DNA of 64,000 bases from an uncultured candidate division WWE3 bacterium (GTDB taxonomy: Bacteria; Patescibacteriota; WWE3; UBA101185; UBA10185): contig CALKWN010000065.1 of assembly GCA_938004185.1 (NCBI GenBank), positions 657,247-721,246 on the forward strand. Direction: 5' to 3'. This document shows positions 1 to 7,372 of this stretch, in pieces; the stretch's first letter is position 1; the number at the start of each line of letters is the position of its first letter. The position numbers were made by a program, and so were the translations under genes. Below the pieces are notes generated by a model that saw nothing but the letters and a program-made list of their open reading frames with translations, did not search any database and was not told the origin of the DNA.

Positions 1-913
1 TTATTTTGCTGACTTGGTTAACGGAGTCATTGCTCACCCCCAAATTGTACTTTATGGAGGCGAACCTACGCTTAATCCAAACATGGAATACCTAATAAAA
101 CTGGTCTATGAAAAAATCCTGGGGGTCAATATATCTCTCGTAACAAATGGGACACTCATAACAAAGGACTTAGCAGAAATTCTTGCTAAATATCACATAA
201 ATGTAGGTGTCTCCATTGACGGGCCACAGAAAATACACGATACAAATCGCAAGTTCCACAATGGGCGCGGCTCTTTTGAAGAAGCCCTTAAGGGTTACAA
301 AACCCTGTTGGAAAAAGGCGCTCTGGCGGGGATATCCTGCACAATTACAATGCAAAACGCACCGACTCTGGTGGATACAATGCACTGGCTATTGGATGAA
401 CAGGGAGTCCTAGGCATAGATTTCAATTTGTTAATCGATGAAGAATCCTCGGAATACCCGGAAATAGCCACCAAAGGACTCATGGAATGCTATGAGCTGG
501 CAAAACAACGCGGTTTGCCACTGGAACGTGTGCTAAGAAGAGTACAACCATTCTCTGAGGGACGATTGAACTTACACGACTGCGGCGGCACAGGAAACCA
601 AATCGTAATAACCACAGATGGTAGAGTGGGAATTTGTCAGGGGTTCCTAAATTCGGGCGATTTTTTCTTTCCCTTGGAAGAAATTAAGGACCCGAATACA
701 CACCCACTTTGGGCTGAATGGCGGAAACGCTCACCAATTAACATTGATGGGTGCCATTCTTGTCCTGCCTTTGGTATTTGCGGTGGCGGATGTTTCTACG
801 GTCCTTACACCCGACACGGCTCCATAATGAAACTAGATCCGGTACATTGTACGCACGTGCTAGCAACGCTGGATGTTATTCTCAAAGATTTATGGAAAAA
901 GCAGAGAGGATAA
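1..913 (+). CDS. Radical SAM protein with SPASM domain (5' end outside window)
   Basis: The frame is open from base 2, so the start and the N-terminal radical SAM CxxxCxxC cluster lie upstream of the window. The visible part begins in the core beta barrel (YGGEPTLN, then SLVTNGTLI and GVSIDGP). The C-terminus carries a textbook SPASM signature: C-x12-G-x4-C (CGGTGNQIVITTDGRVGIC), C-x2-C-x5-C-x3-C (CHSCPAFGICGGGC) and a last Cys in HCTHV. Such enzymes bind extra [4Fe-4S] clusters and usually modify ribosomal peptides or mature sulfatases. A peptide-maturase role is inferred from the domain; the substrate gene would be upstream and is not visible. The gene ends TAA at 911-913, just before a hairpin terminator. 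Confidence 0.85.
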   Translation, partial: YFADLVNGVIAHPQIVLYGGEPTLNPNMEYLIKLVYEKILGVNISLVTNGTLITKDLAEILAKYHINVGVSIDGPQKIHDTNRKFHNGRGSFEEALKGYKTLLEKGALAGISCTITMQNAPTLVDTMHWLLDEQGVLGIDFNLLIDEESSEYPEIATKGLMECYELAKQRGLPLERVLRRVQPFSEGRLNLHDCGGTGNQIVITTDGRVGICQGFLNSGDFFFPLEEIKDPNTHPLWAEWRKRSPINIDGCHSCPAFGICGGGCFYGPYTRHGSIMKLDPVHCTHVLATLDVILKDLWKKQRG

Positions 914-920
914 CTAAAAA

Positions 921-961
921 GAATTGTACTGCTCTACATACCCCACGGGGCAGTACAATTC
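921..961. terminator. Bidirectional intrinsic terminator between convergent genes
   Basis: A 12-bp perfect inverted repeat (GAATTGTACTGC at 921-932 and its complement at 950-961) with an inner CCCC/GGGG pairing sits between the convergent genes ending at 913 and 967. An A-rich stretch lies before it on the plus strand, giving a T-rich tail for the minus-strand transcript. It probably stops transcription from both sides. Confidence 0.75.
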
Positions 962-966
962 TCACA

Positions 967-1704
967 CTAACTATCCTTAGAACTCTCTTTAAACCATTTA
1001 ATTCCATTGCTCAAATATTCATTGAAGGTTTCTCTATTTATAAAAAGGTCTTTTAATAAATCTTTTGCTTTTTGTAAGTGTGGATAATTATACAGATAAG
1101 AATCATAGCCTCTGAGGTGTCTGGGCCATAATTCGTTTAATGTGGTATCTAGTCCCAAGATTGCGTTCGAGGTTATTTCATTCAGTCCCCAATAATAAAA
1201 GTTTTCGTCTTTTTCTGCCTCTTCTCCAAACCTTTCATACAAAATAGACCATATGTGCGATATTAATATTTCATGTGCTGTAATACGAGCATGTTCCCCA
1301 GTAGGAACAAAAAGACCTCTTAAAACCTTATCTTCTCCAAAACTACTAACGCCCGTATTAAAAGGACTTAAGACAACAAAGAACTTATCATGGAACCAAT
1401 TGTGCGAAGTTATCTCTGGAACCCTTTTAGAAAAAATGGTGTGTATTCCTGACCAGGTATGTGCATAACCTTTAAGTGCTTGTTTAAATTCTTGCTCCAG
1501 TGGTTGATATCTTTTTGAAACATAATTTTCGGCATACTGTTGAACCATGGAGTAATCGGCTTCACCGGCAAGAGTATTAGCCACTTCCACTTCTATACCC
1601 ATGCTTTTAGCGCGCGTTTCTCTTTCATTTGGGGCGCAATAAAACAACATAGACCAAGTTATTCCGGCATCATATTTCGAATCTTTAATAAACTCTACCT
1701 GCAT
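967..1704 (-). CDS. Hypothetical protein, 245 aa
   Basis: A soluble protein with no signal peptide or membrane segment, in a reading frame of typical composition. I do not recognise the family. The middle has a conserved-looking TAHEILISHIW segment followed about 40 residues later by GLNEITSNAIL, a histidine/glutamate pattern loosely like a metalloprotein helix pair. The spacing is HExxxxH rather than the HExxH of zincins, so no peptidase call is made. It converges on the radical SAM gene and shares its terminator, and nothing in the context fixes a function. Confidence 0.6.
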   Translation of the reverse strand: MQVEFIKDSKYDAGITWSMLFYCAPNERETRAKSMGIEVEVANTLAGEADYSMVQQYAENYVSKRYQPLEQEFKQALKGYAHTWSGIHTIFSKRVPEITSHNWFHDKFFVVLSPFNTGVSSFGEDKVLRGLFVPTGEHARITAHEILISHIWSILYERFGEEAEKDENFYYWGLNEITSNAILGLDTTLNELWPRHLRGYDSYLYNYPHLQKAKDLLKDLFINRETFNEYLSNGIKWFKESSKDS

Positions 1705-1861
1705 AATGTTATTTTATCACTCAAACCCAGTAATAAACTGGATTGCAAATATTAACGAAATGGTACTAGATATCGTTTTTTTTTTATAAAGAAGTATCAC
1801 CGAACAAAAAGGTTATATTTCTAATAAAGTTCTGAATGGGGAGCCACACATACACTATAGG

Positions 1862-1890
1862 TTGACAAAATGGGGTGGGAGGGGTAGAAT
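1862..1890 (+). promoter_or_regulatory. Promoter of the cold-shock gene
   Basis: TTGACA (1862-1867), a 17-bp spacer and TAGAAT (1885-1890) form a near-consensus sigma-70 promoter. The 15 bases ACACTATAGGTTGAC ending in the -35 box recur exactly at the promoter at 6768. The region 1705-1861 upstream shows nothing else recognisable. Confidence 0.75.
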
Positions 1891-1908
1891 TATCCCTTAG
1901 TCAAGCAA

Positions 1909-1928
1909 CCGCGTAAATTTCTATGCGG
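1909..1928 (+). promoter_or_regulatory. 5' UTR hairpin upstream of the cold-shock gene
   Basis: CCGCGTA (1909-1915) can pair with TATGCGG (1922-1928) over a six-base loop, with one G-U pair. It lies in the roughly 57-nt leader, upstream of the Shine-Dalgarno sequence at about 1941-1947. Cold-shock genes often carry structured, temperature-sensitive leaders; that role here is inference. Confidence 0.4.
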
Positions 1929-1953
1929 ATTAATCCAAAATAAGGAGATTGAA

Positions 1954-2520
1954 ATGACCGTTTTGTTTGGTTCCGTTAAGTTCTATAGCGAAAAGGGGTT
2001 TGGCTTTATCAGCCTTGATAAACCCCAAGATTTATTTTTCCATATCAAAAACTACTCAAAACCCGTTGCAACTGAGCGTGGTGTAGTTTTTGAACGCGTA
2101 TATAAAAACTCTGTTCGTTACCCTCAGCCGGGGGATTCCGTAGCATTTGAAATGACTATGGGGAACAGGGGTTTTGTCGCAAACCCTTGGTGTTATACCG
2201 AGGATTACCATAAAGCTTTGGAAATCTTCGAAAAATGGCCGCAACCACAACGGTACAGAGTCGTTACGGTCCACGATCAGATCCACATAAGTGGGTTTGT
2301 TGGCGAACCTCACGTAACGTGGGGCGGTGAAAAAGGAGGTACGTTTGAGGAACTCTGTAGAACGTATCCCCGGGATCGTTATGACAAATTACAGTATTTT
2401 GGTCATGACGACTTCAATGCAACACACTACATCCAGCAATTAAAGGATGGAAAGTGGGTTAACATCGAAGACCCGAGACCGTATGTGGAAGATCGGTATA
2501 GATCCAGACGTCGCTGGTAA
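1954..2520 (+). CDS. Cold-shock-domain protein with long C-terminal extension
   Basis: The N-terminus is a cold-shock domain (S1-like OB fold that binds single-stranded RNA/DNA): GSVKFYSEKGFGFISL holds the RNP1 motif KGFGFI and LFFHI is RNP2. At 188 residues it is far longer than the usual 65-70. The domain has an insertion between RNP2 and the last strands (PGDSVAFEM...GFVANPW). The C-terminal ~100 residues match nothing I know and end in a basic, Arg-rich tail (YRSRRRW). A strong AAGGAG lies 7 bases before the ATG. It has its own promoter and a structured leader. A nucleic-acid chaperone role is likely. Confidence 0.8.
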   Translation: MTVLFGSVKFYSEKGFGFISLDKPQDLFFHIKNYSKPVATERGVVFERVYKNSVRYPQPGDSVAFEMTMGNRGFVANPWCYTEDYHKALEIFEKWPQPQRYRVVTVHDQIHISGFVGEPHVTWGGEKGGTFEELCRTYPRDRYDKLQYFGHDDFNATHYIQQLKDGKWVNIEDPRPYVEDRYRSRRRW

Positions 2521-2539
2521 ATGGTAAAGGGGGGAAAGC

Positions 2540-2716
2540 ATGAAAGCGGTAATAATTATGGCAATAGCCATAGTGTTAGACGCCGTGCTGGTTGTTGTGT
2601 ACACAACTGCGTACATAAACAGCCCTGAGAACGGGAATAATCTTTTGCTAGCAATTTTCTGGTTTGCGCTTTATATAGGTAACGTAGTGCGCATATACCA
2701 CTACAAAAACAGATAA
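2540..2716 (+). CDS. Small membrane protein, 58 aa
   Basis: A short frame starts at ATG 2540, 19 bases after the cold-shock gene stop, and is preceded by a purine-rich GGGGGGAAAG ribosome site. The product has two hydrophobic segments (residues about 4-22 and 35-52) joined by a polar loop (NSPENGNN) and ends in a basic tail (YHYKNR), as in small inner-membrane proteins. It is probably co-transcribed with the cold-shock gene because the next terminator follows it directly. No family recognised. Confidence 0.65.
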   Translation: MKAVIIMAIAIVLDAVLVVVYTTAYINSPENGNNLLLAIFWFALYIGNVVRIYHYKNR

Positions 2717-2728
2717 ACCTAACAACCC

Positions 2729-2778
2729 GCCGCCGTAAGGAAGTGTGCAAACACAACCCCAAGGCGGCTTTTTCTTTT
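2729..2778 (+). terminator. Intrinsic terminator with nested hairpin
   Basis: GCCGCC (2729-2734) pairs with GGCGGC (2763-2768), followed by TTTTTCTTTT. A second small hairpin, GTGT-GCAA-ACAC, is nested inside the loop. It ends the cold-shock/58-aa unit. Confidence 0.7.
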
Positions 2779-2882
2779 CTAAAACTCATACATTAACAAC
2801 CGCTCACAAAAACTTAAAATCCTGTTGTCGCTGTTAATAAAAAATAAAGCCCATCATCGCAGTCATAGTCTATAATTTTCAC

Positions 2883-3431
2883 ATGAACAAAATATTCATA
2901 ATAGGTCTGGCCGGCTCCGGTAAAACCTTCCTGGCAAACAAACTAAAAAACAGACTTAACTACCCTACCTATACGACCGATTGGATACTATATGAAAAGG
3001 ACACCGACCTTAAAAGAATAAAACTTTCCGAAAAAGAGTACCTGAAGAATATCGACAAAATCCTAGCTCAAAATAAATGGATTGTAGAAGGCGTGCATTA
3101 CTTTGAAAAAATTGCGCTCGATGCTGATTTAATACTTTTTCTCGACACACCTATTTACAAAAATATTTTGGGAATAATCAGGAGGTATTTAACCGATAAG
3201 GAATATAGAAAAACTTATAAACTTCGTGATTCTCTAGCCCTGATACATAAAACTGTCGCCGGCTACTATTCAACTCCTAAAGAAGAGCTTTTATACTATC
3301 CGAAATACAAAGGTAGAAAAAAGTACCAAAAAGTTTTGGAAAAACACAGGGGTAAGGTTAAGGTTGTGAGAAATATACAAACCTATCTGAAAAGTCCGGA
3401 TCCCCCCCCCATCCTAGTAAATAATACTTGA
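2883..3431 (+). CDS. P-loop nucleotide kinase-like protein (FlaR/adenylate kinase-like)
   Basis: The Walker A motif GLAGSGKT is at residues 8-15. It is followed by a TTDWILYEKD segment, WIVEGVHYF and ADLILFLDTP, the order seen in the small kinases annotated as topology modulation/FlaR-like or adenylate-kinase-like proteins. A later RRYLTDKEYRKTYKLRDSL stretch resembles the lid region. The substrate is unknown. TATAAT at 2871-2876 ends six bases before the ATG, so the transcript is probably leaderless. The 3' end contains a run of nine C (3402-3410) coding for prolines; a length error there would change the last ten residues. Confidence 0.7.
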   Translation: MNKIFIIGLAGSGKTFLANKLKNRLNYPTYTTDWILYEKDTDLKRIKLSEKEYLKNIDKILAQNKWIVEGVHYFEKIALDADLILFLDTPIYKNILGIIRRYLTDKEYRKTYKLRDSLALIHKTVAGYYSTPKEELLYYPKYKGRKKYQKVLEKHRGKVKVVRNIQTYLKSPDPPPILVNNT

Positions 3432-3461
3432 CAAAATGTAAAGTAGTTATTACATTGTAAT
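3428..3461 (+). promoter_or_regulatory. Promoter with palindromic operator for the DUF2178/XRE operon
   Basis: TTGACA (3428-3433), a 17-bp spacer and TACATT (3451-3456). ATTACATTGTAAT (3449-3461) is a perfect 6+1+6 palindrome covering the -10 box. The operon encodes a small XRE-type repressor, so autoregulation through this site is the simplest reading. Confidence 0.65.
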
Positions 3462-3465
3462 AGAT

Positions 3466-3888
3466 ATGGATAGAAAAAAATATAAGCAAATGAGGGTTTT
3501 TATAGCCTTTTTCGTGGGATTGATTGTTTCTATAGCTTCCACAAGAGGGAGCTATCTTTTGGCGGTAGCCGGAGTAGTTACCGGAATGGTCTTCATGGCT
3601 CTGGTTCGTTCTAAAGTAAAAATCCCGACAGACGAAAGAGAATTAGCTATTCAAGAAAAGGCGGCCAGAATGGCCTACGCAATATTTGCCCCGACTCTGG
3701 GTATAGCATCTTTCTTACTACTTCTCCCTTCAAAAGGGGGAATTTCTGTTTTCAGCAAAGGCGAGTGGCTATACATTGAATCTTTAGGAATGGTTTTTGC
3801 ATACCTCGCACTTTTTTTAATTATCATCTACGCCATCTCGTATCATTTTTTTAACAAAAAGCTCGGGGGCGGTGGTAATGAAAAATAA
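3466..3888 (+). CDS. DUF2178-like membrane protein
   Basis: A 140-residue protein with four hydrophobic segments (about 10-27, 30-46, 71-88 and 105-126). Between segments 2 and 3 lies PTDERELAIQEKAARMAY, the DERE...A motif typical of the DUF2178 family. Those proteins are usually encoded next to a small HTH regulator, as here: the regulator gene overlaps this one by 11 bases. No ribosome site is visible and the promoter -10 ends nine bases before the ATG, so the leader is very short. Function of the family is unknown. Confidence 0.75.
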   Translation: MDRKKYKQMRVFIAFFVGLIVSIASTRGSYLLAVAGVVTGMVFMALVRSKVKIPTDERELAIQEKAARMAYAIFAPTLGIASFLLLLPSKGGISVFSKGEWLYIESLGMVFAYLALFLIIIYAISYHFFNKKLGGGGNEK

Positions 3889-4084
3889 ACTAAAGGTCTA
3901 CCGGGCAATGCATAATCTAACTCAGGAGCAACTTGCGGATAAAATTAATGTGAGCAGACAAACCGTCATTGCTATTGAAAATGATAAATACCTCCCAACC
4001 CTAGGCCTTGCATTTAAAATCGCAAATTTATTTAAAGTTAAAATTGAGGATATTTTTTCATATGAAGAAAATAATGAAAATTAG
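3878..4084 (+). CDS. XRE/Cro-CI family small transcriptional regulator
   Basis: A 68-residue single-domain helix-turn-helix protein: LTQEQLADKINVSRQTVIAIENDKYLPTLGLAFKIA is the classic HTH_3 core, and the end KVKIEDIFSYEE is typical of short YozG-like regulators. The ATG at 3878 is preferred over the GTG at 3872. It lies inside the DUF2178 gene, implying translational coupling. It probably represses its own operon through the palindrome at 3449-3461 (inference). Confidence 0.85.
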   Translation: MKNKLKVYRAMHNLTQEQLADKINVSRQTVIAIENDKYLPTLGLAFKIANLFKVKIEDIFSYEENNEN

Positions 4085-4481
4085 AAACTCCCGGGAAAAG
4101 GTTTTTTACATAATCGCGATAGGCATAAGCATAACCTTTCTATTCTTATTTATAGGTTCTGTGTGGATCGGGTACGAAGCTAAAAATATTTGTCAGAACG
4201 CCAAGTGGCAATATAGCGGAGATTGTGTGGAAGCACTGATTACTCAACTAGACGACCAACATCAGGGCTACAGAACAAGAAATCATGCTATTTGGGCACT
4301 CGGTCAATTCGGAGATTCACGCGCTCTGCCGATTCTTGAAAAATACTACACAGGAGTTATTCCCGACAGAGAACCTTTAGATGAAACAATAAGCCAGTAT
4401 GAGTTGGAAAAAGCTATTAAACTGGTTGAGGGTGGAACTAATATTACATCGTGGCTTTGGCGCAGTGAGTTGTCTGAATAA
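4062..4481 (+). CDS. Membrane-anchored HEAT-repeat-like protein
   Basis: The chosen start, ATG 4062, follows GAGGA at 4046-4050 and overlaps the end of the regulator gene, so this is probably the third gene of that operon. A single N-terminal transmembrane helix (FYIIAIGISITFLFLFIGSVW) is followed by an extracytoplasmic domain. That domain contains one recognisable PBS-lyase/HEAT-type repeat, RNHAIWALGQFGDSRALPIL. Such repeats mediate protein binding. Length is 139 residues. The partner is unknown. Confidence 0.6.
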   Translation: MKKIMKIRNSREKVFYIIAIGISITFLFLFIGSVWIGYEAKNICQNAKWQYSGDCVEALITQLDDQHQGYRTRNHAIWALGQFGDSRALPILEKYYTGVIPDREPLDETISQYELEKAIKLVEGGTNITSWLWRSELSE

Positions 4482-4531
4482 TTTTCTGATACAATGAATT
4501 TAGTAAGGTCGCCGTTAGTCGCGAACCGTTT

Positions 4532-4999
4532 ATGAGCAAATTACTACTCGTAATTCTTGTTTTAGGTGCCAGCGCACTAATTTTCTATATTGTCGCGGGG
4601 AATTCCAGCATTTTACCTCCCGAAGCAGAAATTGATGAAAATATTGATTACGAAATGGTAAAGGAGGGTTTACAAGAACAGGGTAGAAGAACCGTTTATG
4701 GAAGCTGTAATGACATCCCCAATTCAAGCAATTGCATAGATTATGTAGGATCAATGTGGAAGGACAACAACTCTGCAGAGTTAAATTGCGGCGAAGACAG
4801 AAATTTTTCTACCAACGCTTGCCCTTACTCACAACTCGGGGGTTGCCAGGCTAACGGCGGAACTGTAATGGAGATAATCGCCTGGGTTTACGAAGAGGGG
4901 CCCGGACAGTACACCGAGGAAGTAGTAGCTGACGCCGCAAAAGCTTGCAATAGTATTCCAAACGGAAAGTGGGTAACTCCGGAGAGTTTTTTGGAGTGA
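4532..4999 (+). CDS. Exported or membrane-anchored Cys-containing hypothetical protein
   Basis: The first ~22 residues form a hydrophobic anchor or signal (LLLVILVLGASALIFYIVA) with no lipobox. The mature part is acidic and has seven cysteines (YGSC, SNC, LNC, NAC, GGC, KAC among them), suggesting disulfides outside the cytoplasm. A TACAAT -10-like box lies at 4490-4495, but there is no good ribosome site before ATG 4532, so the start is less sure. Not a family I recognise. Confidence 0.55.
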   Translation: MSKLLLVILVLGASALIFYIVAGNSSILPPEAEIDENIDYEMVKEGLQEQGRRTVYGSCNDIPNSSNCIDYVGSMWKDNNSAELNCGEDRNFSTNACPYSQLGGCQANGGTVMEIIAWVYEEGPGQYTEEVVADAAKACNSIPNGKWVTPESFLE

Positions 5000-5032
5000 T
5001 AAACCCCTGTTTTTACTTCAAGTACCCCGACC

Positions 5033-5061
5033 TTTACAAAGTAACATGTGTTTGCTACAAT
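5033..5061 (+). promoter_or_regulatory. Promoter of the TPR protein gene
   Basis: TTTACA (5033-5038), exactly 17 bp, TACAAT (5056-5061). It gives a leader of about 75 nt before the Shine-Dalgarno at 5130-5137. Confidence 0.65.
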
Positions 5062-5143
5062 AGCCATTGCTGCAATATCAAGTGTTGTAGTAAATAAATA
5101 AAAACCAAAAATAAAAACTGAATAGAAACGAAAGGAGATATAA

Positions 5144-5926
5144 ATGGAAGGCCAGAATTTGGTATCCAGACCTTGCGACTGGTGCAGTCGTGGTGGTGTT
5201 GTGGGGGATGGTAATGGGTGGTTCCGGGACAGTGACGTAGACTTCAGCAGTCGAGGTTACAGCGGAATTCCTGTATGCGGTGGTTGTGGAGGTCTTGGGG
5301 TGCAGTACGACACACCTGACTTCGCGCAAAGAACCAAACGCATAATGGAATTACGTTTCGAGTTTCATCCAACGGATGCCCTACCCGATCCACCTGAAAT
5401 ACTGCTATACCTAACGCTTAAAAAACTCATAAAAGAAGTGAGGGATCTTGTGGAAAAATATCCGACAGAGAACAAAAGCTGTTATGCACAAGTAATTTCG
5501 GACGGCAGGCTTGATAAGGTTCTTGAGCTACTAAAAGTAGAAGTGGACGCCATGATAGATACTTTGGAAAATGACGAGCCTCCTCCCGAAGCTGTAGAAA
5601 TGCTTCCTGCTTTGAAAGCCGTTTACAGCGGTGAGGTGGACAAGGGACTGGAATACATGTTGAAAATTTTGGAAAATAATCCGAACGATTCATTGTATGT
5701 CCACGATTACGGTATTCTACTTTTACGGTTTAAGCGGGATGCGGAGGGCGCCTTAGCTCAATTTATCAAAGCAACAGAGCTAGAGCCGAAAAAAACCGAT
5801 CATTTCTTTGATGTTATTAGGCTTTTGAGCTCTCTAGGCAGAAACGCCGAAGCGGAAGAATACCTGGAAAAAGCTAAAACTGCCCCTGATTATAAAGATG
5901 TTGTGACCGAAATGATCGGAGAATAA
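5144..5926 (+). CDS. Cys-rich N-terminal motif plus TPR-repeat protein
   Basis: A 260-residue soluble protein. Residues 11-52 carry paired cysteines resembling a DnaJ-type zinc motif (CDWCSRGG and CGGCGGLG). The middle is helical and acidic. Residues ~150-255 form tetratricopeptide repeats (YVHDYGILLLRFKRDAEGAL, then FIKATELEPKKTDHFFDVIR and LLSSLGRNAEAEEYLEKA). The combination suggests an adaptor or chaperone-like partner protein; no client is evident. GAAAGGAG lies seven bases before the ATG, and the gene has its own promoter and terminator. Confidence 0.7.
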   Translation: MEGQNLVSRPCDWCSRGGVVGDGNGWFRDSDVDFSSRGYSGIPVCGGCGGLGVQYDTPDFAQRTKRIMELRFEFHPTDALPDPPEILLYLTLKKLIKEVRDLVEKYPTENKSCYAQVISDGRLDKVLELLKVEVDAMIDTLENDEPPPEAVEMLPALKAVYSGEVDKGLEYMLKILENNPNDSLYVHDYGILLLRFKRDAEGALAQFIKATELEPKKTDHFFDVIRLLSSLGRNAEAEEYLEKAKTAPDYKDVVTEMIGE

Positions 5927-5946
5927 ATCGATCAGAATTAAGCAAT

Positions 5947-5991
5947 TGCGGCTGCCTATTTACATACAAAGTAATAGCAGCCGCACTATTT
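5947..5991 (+). terminator. Intrinsic terminator
   Basis: A perfect 9-bp stem (TGCGGCTGC at 5947-5955, GCAGCCGCA at 5977-5985) is followed by CTATTTT, 20 bases past the stop of the TPR gene. Confidence 0.7.
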
Positions 5992-6040
5992 TCGCCAAAA
6001 ACCGTATCTTTAATACTAGTCGAAACTTTATCCTGTAGCT

Positions 6041-6069
6041 TTGCGCAGGAATACCTAACGTTGTATAAT
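6041..6069 (+). promoter_or_regulatory. Promoter of the 111-aa membrane protein gene
   Basis: TTGCGC (6041-6046), 17-bp spacer, perfect TATAAT (6064-6069). Confidence 0.65.
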
Positions 6070-6102
6070 CACCAAAACTCAAACAATAGAAGGAGATGAA
6101 AA

Positions 6103-6438
6103 ATGCAAGACTTAAAAAAGTACTGGTCAATTACTGTTATTGTGTTGGTAGCCGTAGCGGCTACAACGATCGCCGGATGGGTCAGTGTCGTAAAGCCCGA
6201 GCTGTATCTCAAAGAAAGTATCGGATCTGCTTTTTGGTATTTACCGGGTTGGATCCTTATTATCATGTGGGCTATAAATGGGACAAAAAAGCTTAACCGA
6301 CCTCTGGTTGCACTAAGTGCGGTGGTAGCGTATGCGCTTAGTATTCTGTTGCTTTTTGCTCCGGCTCTGCCTCCATCCTTTTACTGGTACTATCCGATCG
6401 GCATTTGGTTTTTTGTTGTGTCAGTATTTTTTAGCTAG
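6103..6438 (+). CDS. Small polytopic membrane protein, 111 aa
   Basis: Four hydrophobic helices (about 9-28, 41-59, 66-84 and 90-110) with short polar loops leave almost no soluble part. AGAAGGAGA precedes the ATG with good spacing, and it is a single-gene unit with a clear promoter and terminator. I do not recognise the family; possibilities include a small transporter subunit or stress membrane protein, but nothing in the sequence decides. Confidence 0.6.
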   Translation: MQDLKKYWSITVIVLVAVAATTIAGWVSVVKPELYLKESIGSAFWYLPGWILIIMWAINGTKKLNRPLVALSAVVAYALSILLLFAPALPPSFYWYYPIGIWFFVVSVFFS

Positions 6439-6512
6439 CAGAACAAGAACCGTTTAATGCCCTATTTTATTGCCTGTTCCAACTAAAAATTTTGGGAAAG
6501 GACAGGTCCAGC

Positions 6513-6550
6513 AACGCCTTAAGATATTAACAAACTTAAGGCGTTTTTTC
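6513..6550 (+). terminator. Intrinsic terminator
   Basis: An 11-bp perfect stem (AACGCCTTAAG at 6513-6523 with its complement at 6535-6545) runs into TTTTTTCTTTT, a very strong rho-independent terminator about 75 bp past the membrane protein gene. Confidence 0.85.
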
Positions 6551-6632
6551 TTTTGTGCCGCTTTTAAGAAATTTTTTAGAAAACATACCTTCCCACTATA
6601 CGAGATCAACAAACCTGCTGTAATATATGTTT

Positions 6633-6734
6633 ATGTCATTAATAGTAATAGAGATAAAAAAATTCATTCAGAAGTATCCTTTTGCAGTTGCTGTTATAGC
6701 AATAGGAATTATTGTTTTGATAGCTTTTAACTAA
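6633..6734 (+). CDS. Possible single-span microprotein, 33 aa
   Basis: In the 400-bp gap between 6438 and 6839, an ATG at 6633 opens a 33-codon frame with a lone transmembrane helix (YPFAVAVIAIGIIVLIAF). There is no ribosome site; a TAATAT just before it could be a -10 box. It could equally be chance. Apart from this, the terminator and the promoter at 6768, the gap shows nothing. Confidence 0.3.
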   Translation: MSLIVIEIKKFIQKYPFAVAVIAIGIIVLIAFN

Positions 6735-6767
6735 TCCCAAACCACCCCTTATCGGTCACACTATAGG

Positions 6768-6796
6768 TTGACGGATGGGGGATTTTGTTGTAAAAT
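6768..6796 (+). promoter_or_regulatory. Promoter sharing an upstream element with the cold-shock promoter
   Basis: TTGACG (6768-6773), 17 bp, TAAAAT (6791-6796). ACACTATAGGTTGAC spanning the -35 box is identical to the sequence at the cold-shock promoter, and both are followed by a G-rich spacer. Confidence 0.7.
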
Positions 6797-6838
6797 TCAC
6801 GGGTCGCTAAAATCAAGAGATAAATAGAGGAGGTACTA

Positions 6839-7360
6839 ATGAAGGCAAAAATGATTTTTTTGTCTGTTTTTGTCGTTTTGGCCATTTTGGCCGCGGGTGT
6901 GAACAATGTTTCCGCTTCCTCGGGGTACGGAAACAACGAATGTCCAGATGGGTCAAAGGAAGGACATTTTTGTGCTTTGTCGGTCGGCAATCCTGAAGAC
7001 GGGAAACCAGCTGCAGAGTGGGCCAACCCAAGCTGTGCGGTTTTAAAGATGTTCGAAGATGAAAAAGGGTGGGAACTAAGGTTTACGGAGAATTGCTCTG
7101 CTCAGCCCCCGACCCCAATTCCAACGGAACAACCAAAACCCACAGAGCAACCTAAACCAACACAACCTGCGGAAGAAACTGATGTAAATCAACCATTAGT
7201 CGTCACAAATACGACTCAATCATGCAATGATGAATGTATCTGCATTGAGTACGGACCGAGCACCCAAGAATTCATCGAAAGAATGGTAGACAAAATATCA
7301 GATCTTCTTCGAGATCTAGTAAAAATGATCGTCGACGCAATAATCGCGATCAACACATAG
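6839..7360 (+). CDS. Secreted protein with Pro/Thr/Gln linker
   Basis: A signal peptide (MKAKMIFLSVFVVLAILAAG, cleavage likely after NVSA or SASS) leads to a small Cys-containing domain (ECPDGSKEGHFCAL, PSCAV, ENCS). A low-complexity linker of repeated PTEQPKP units follows, then a C-terminal segment with CNDECICIEYG and an amphipathic/hydrophobic helix (ERMVDKISDLLRDLVKMIVDAII). The overall form suggests a surface protein with a spacer. AGAGGAGGT lies seven bases before the ATG. Function unknown. Confidence 0.65.
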   Translation: MKAKMIFLSVFVVLAILAAGVNNVSASSGYGNNECPDGSKEGHFCALSVGNPEDGKPAAEWANPSCAVLKMFEDEKGWELRFTENCSAQPPTPIPTEQPKPTEQPKPTQPAEETDVNQPLVVTNTTQSCNDECICIEYGPSTQEFIERMVDKISDLLRDLVKMIVDAIIAINT

Positions 7361-7372
7361 CGACAAACAAAA

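Noticed and set aside
967..1704. Possible zinc protease motif (HEILISH) in the 245-aa protein
   Set aside because: The spacing is HExxxxH, not HExxH, and no downstream ligand is convincing.
6755..6770. Resemblance of CACTATAGG to a T7-type phage promoter
   Set aside because: Only nine bases match, and the site forms part of an ordinary -35/-10 promoter.
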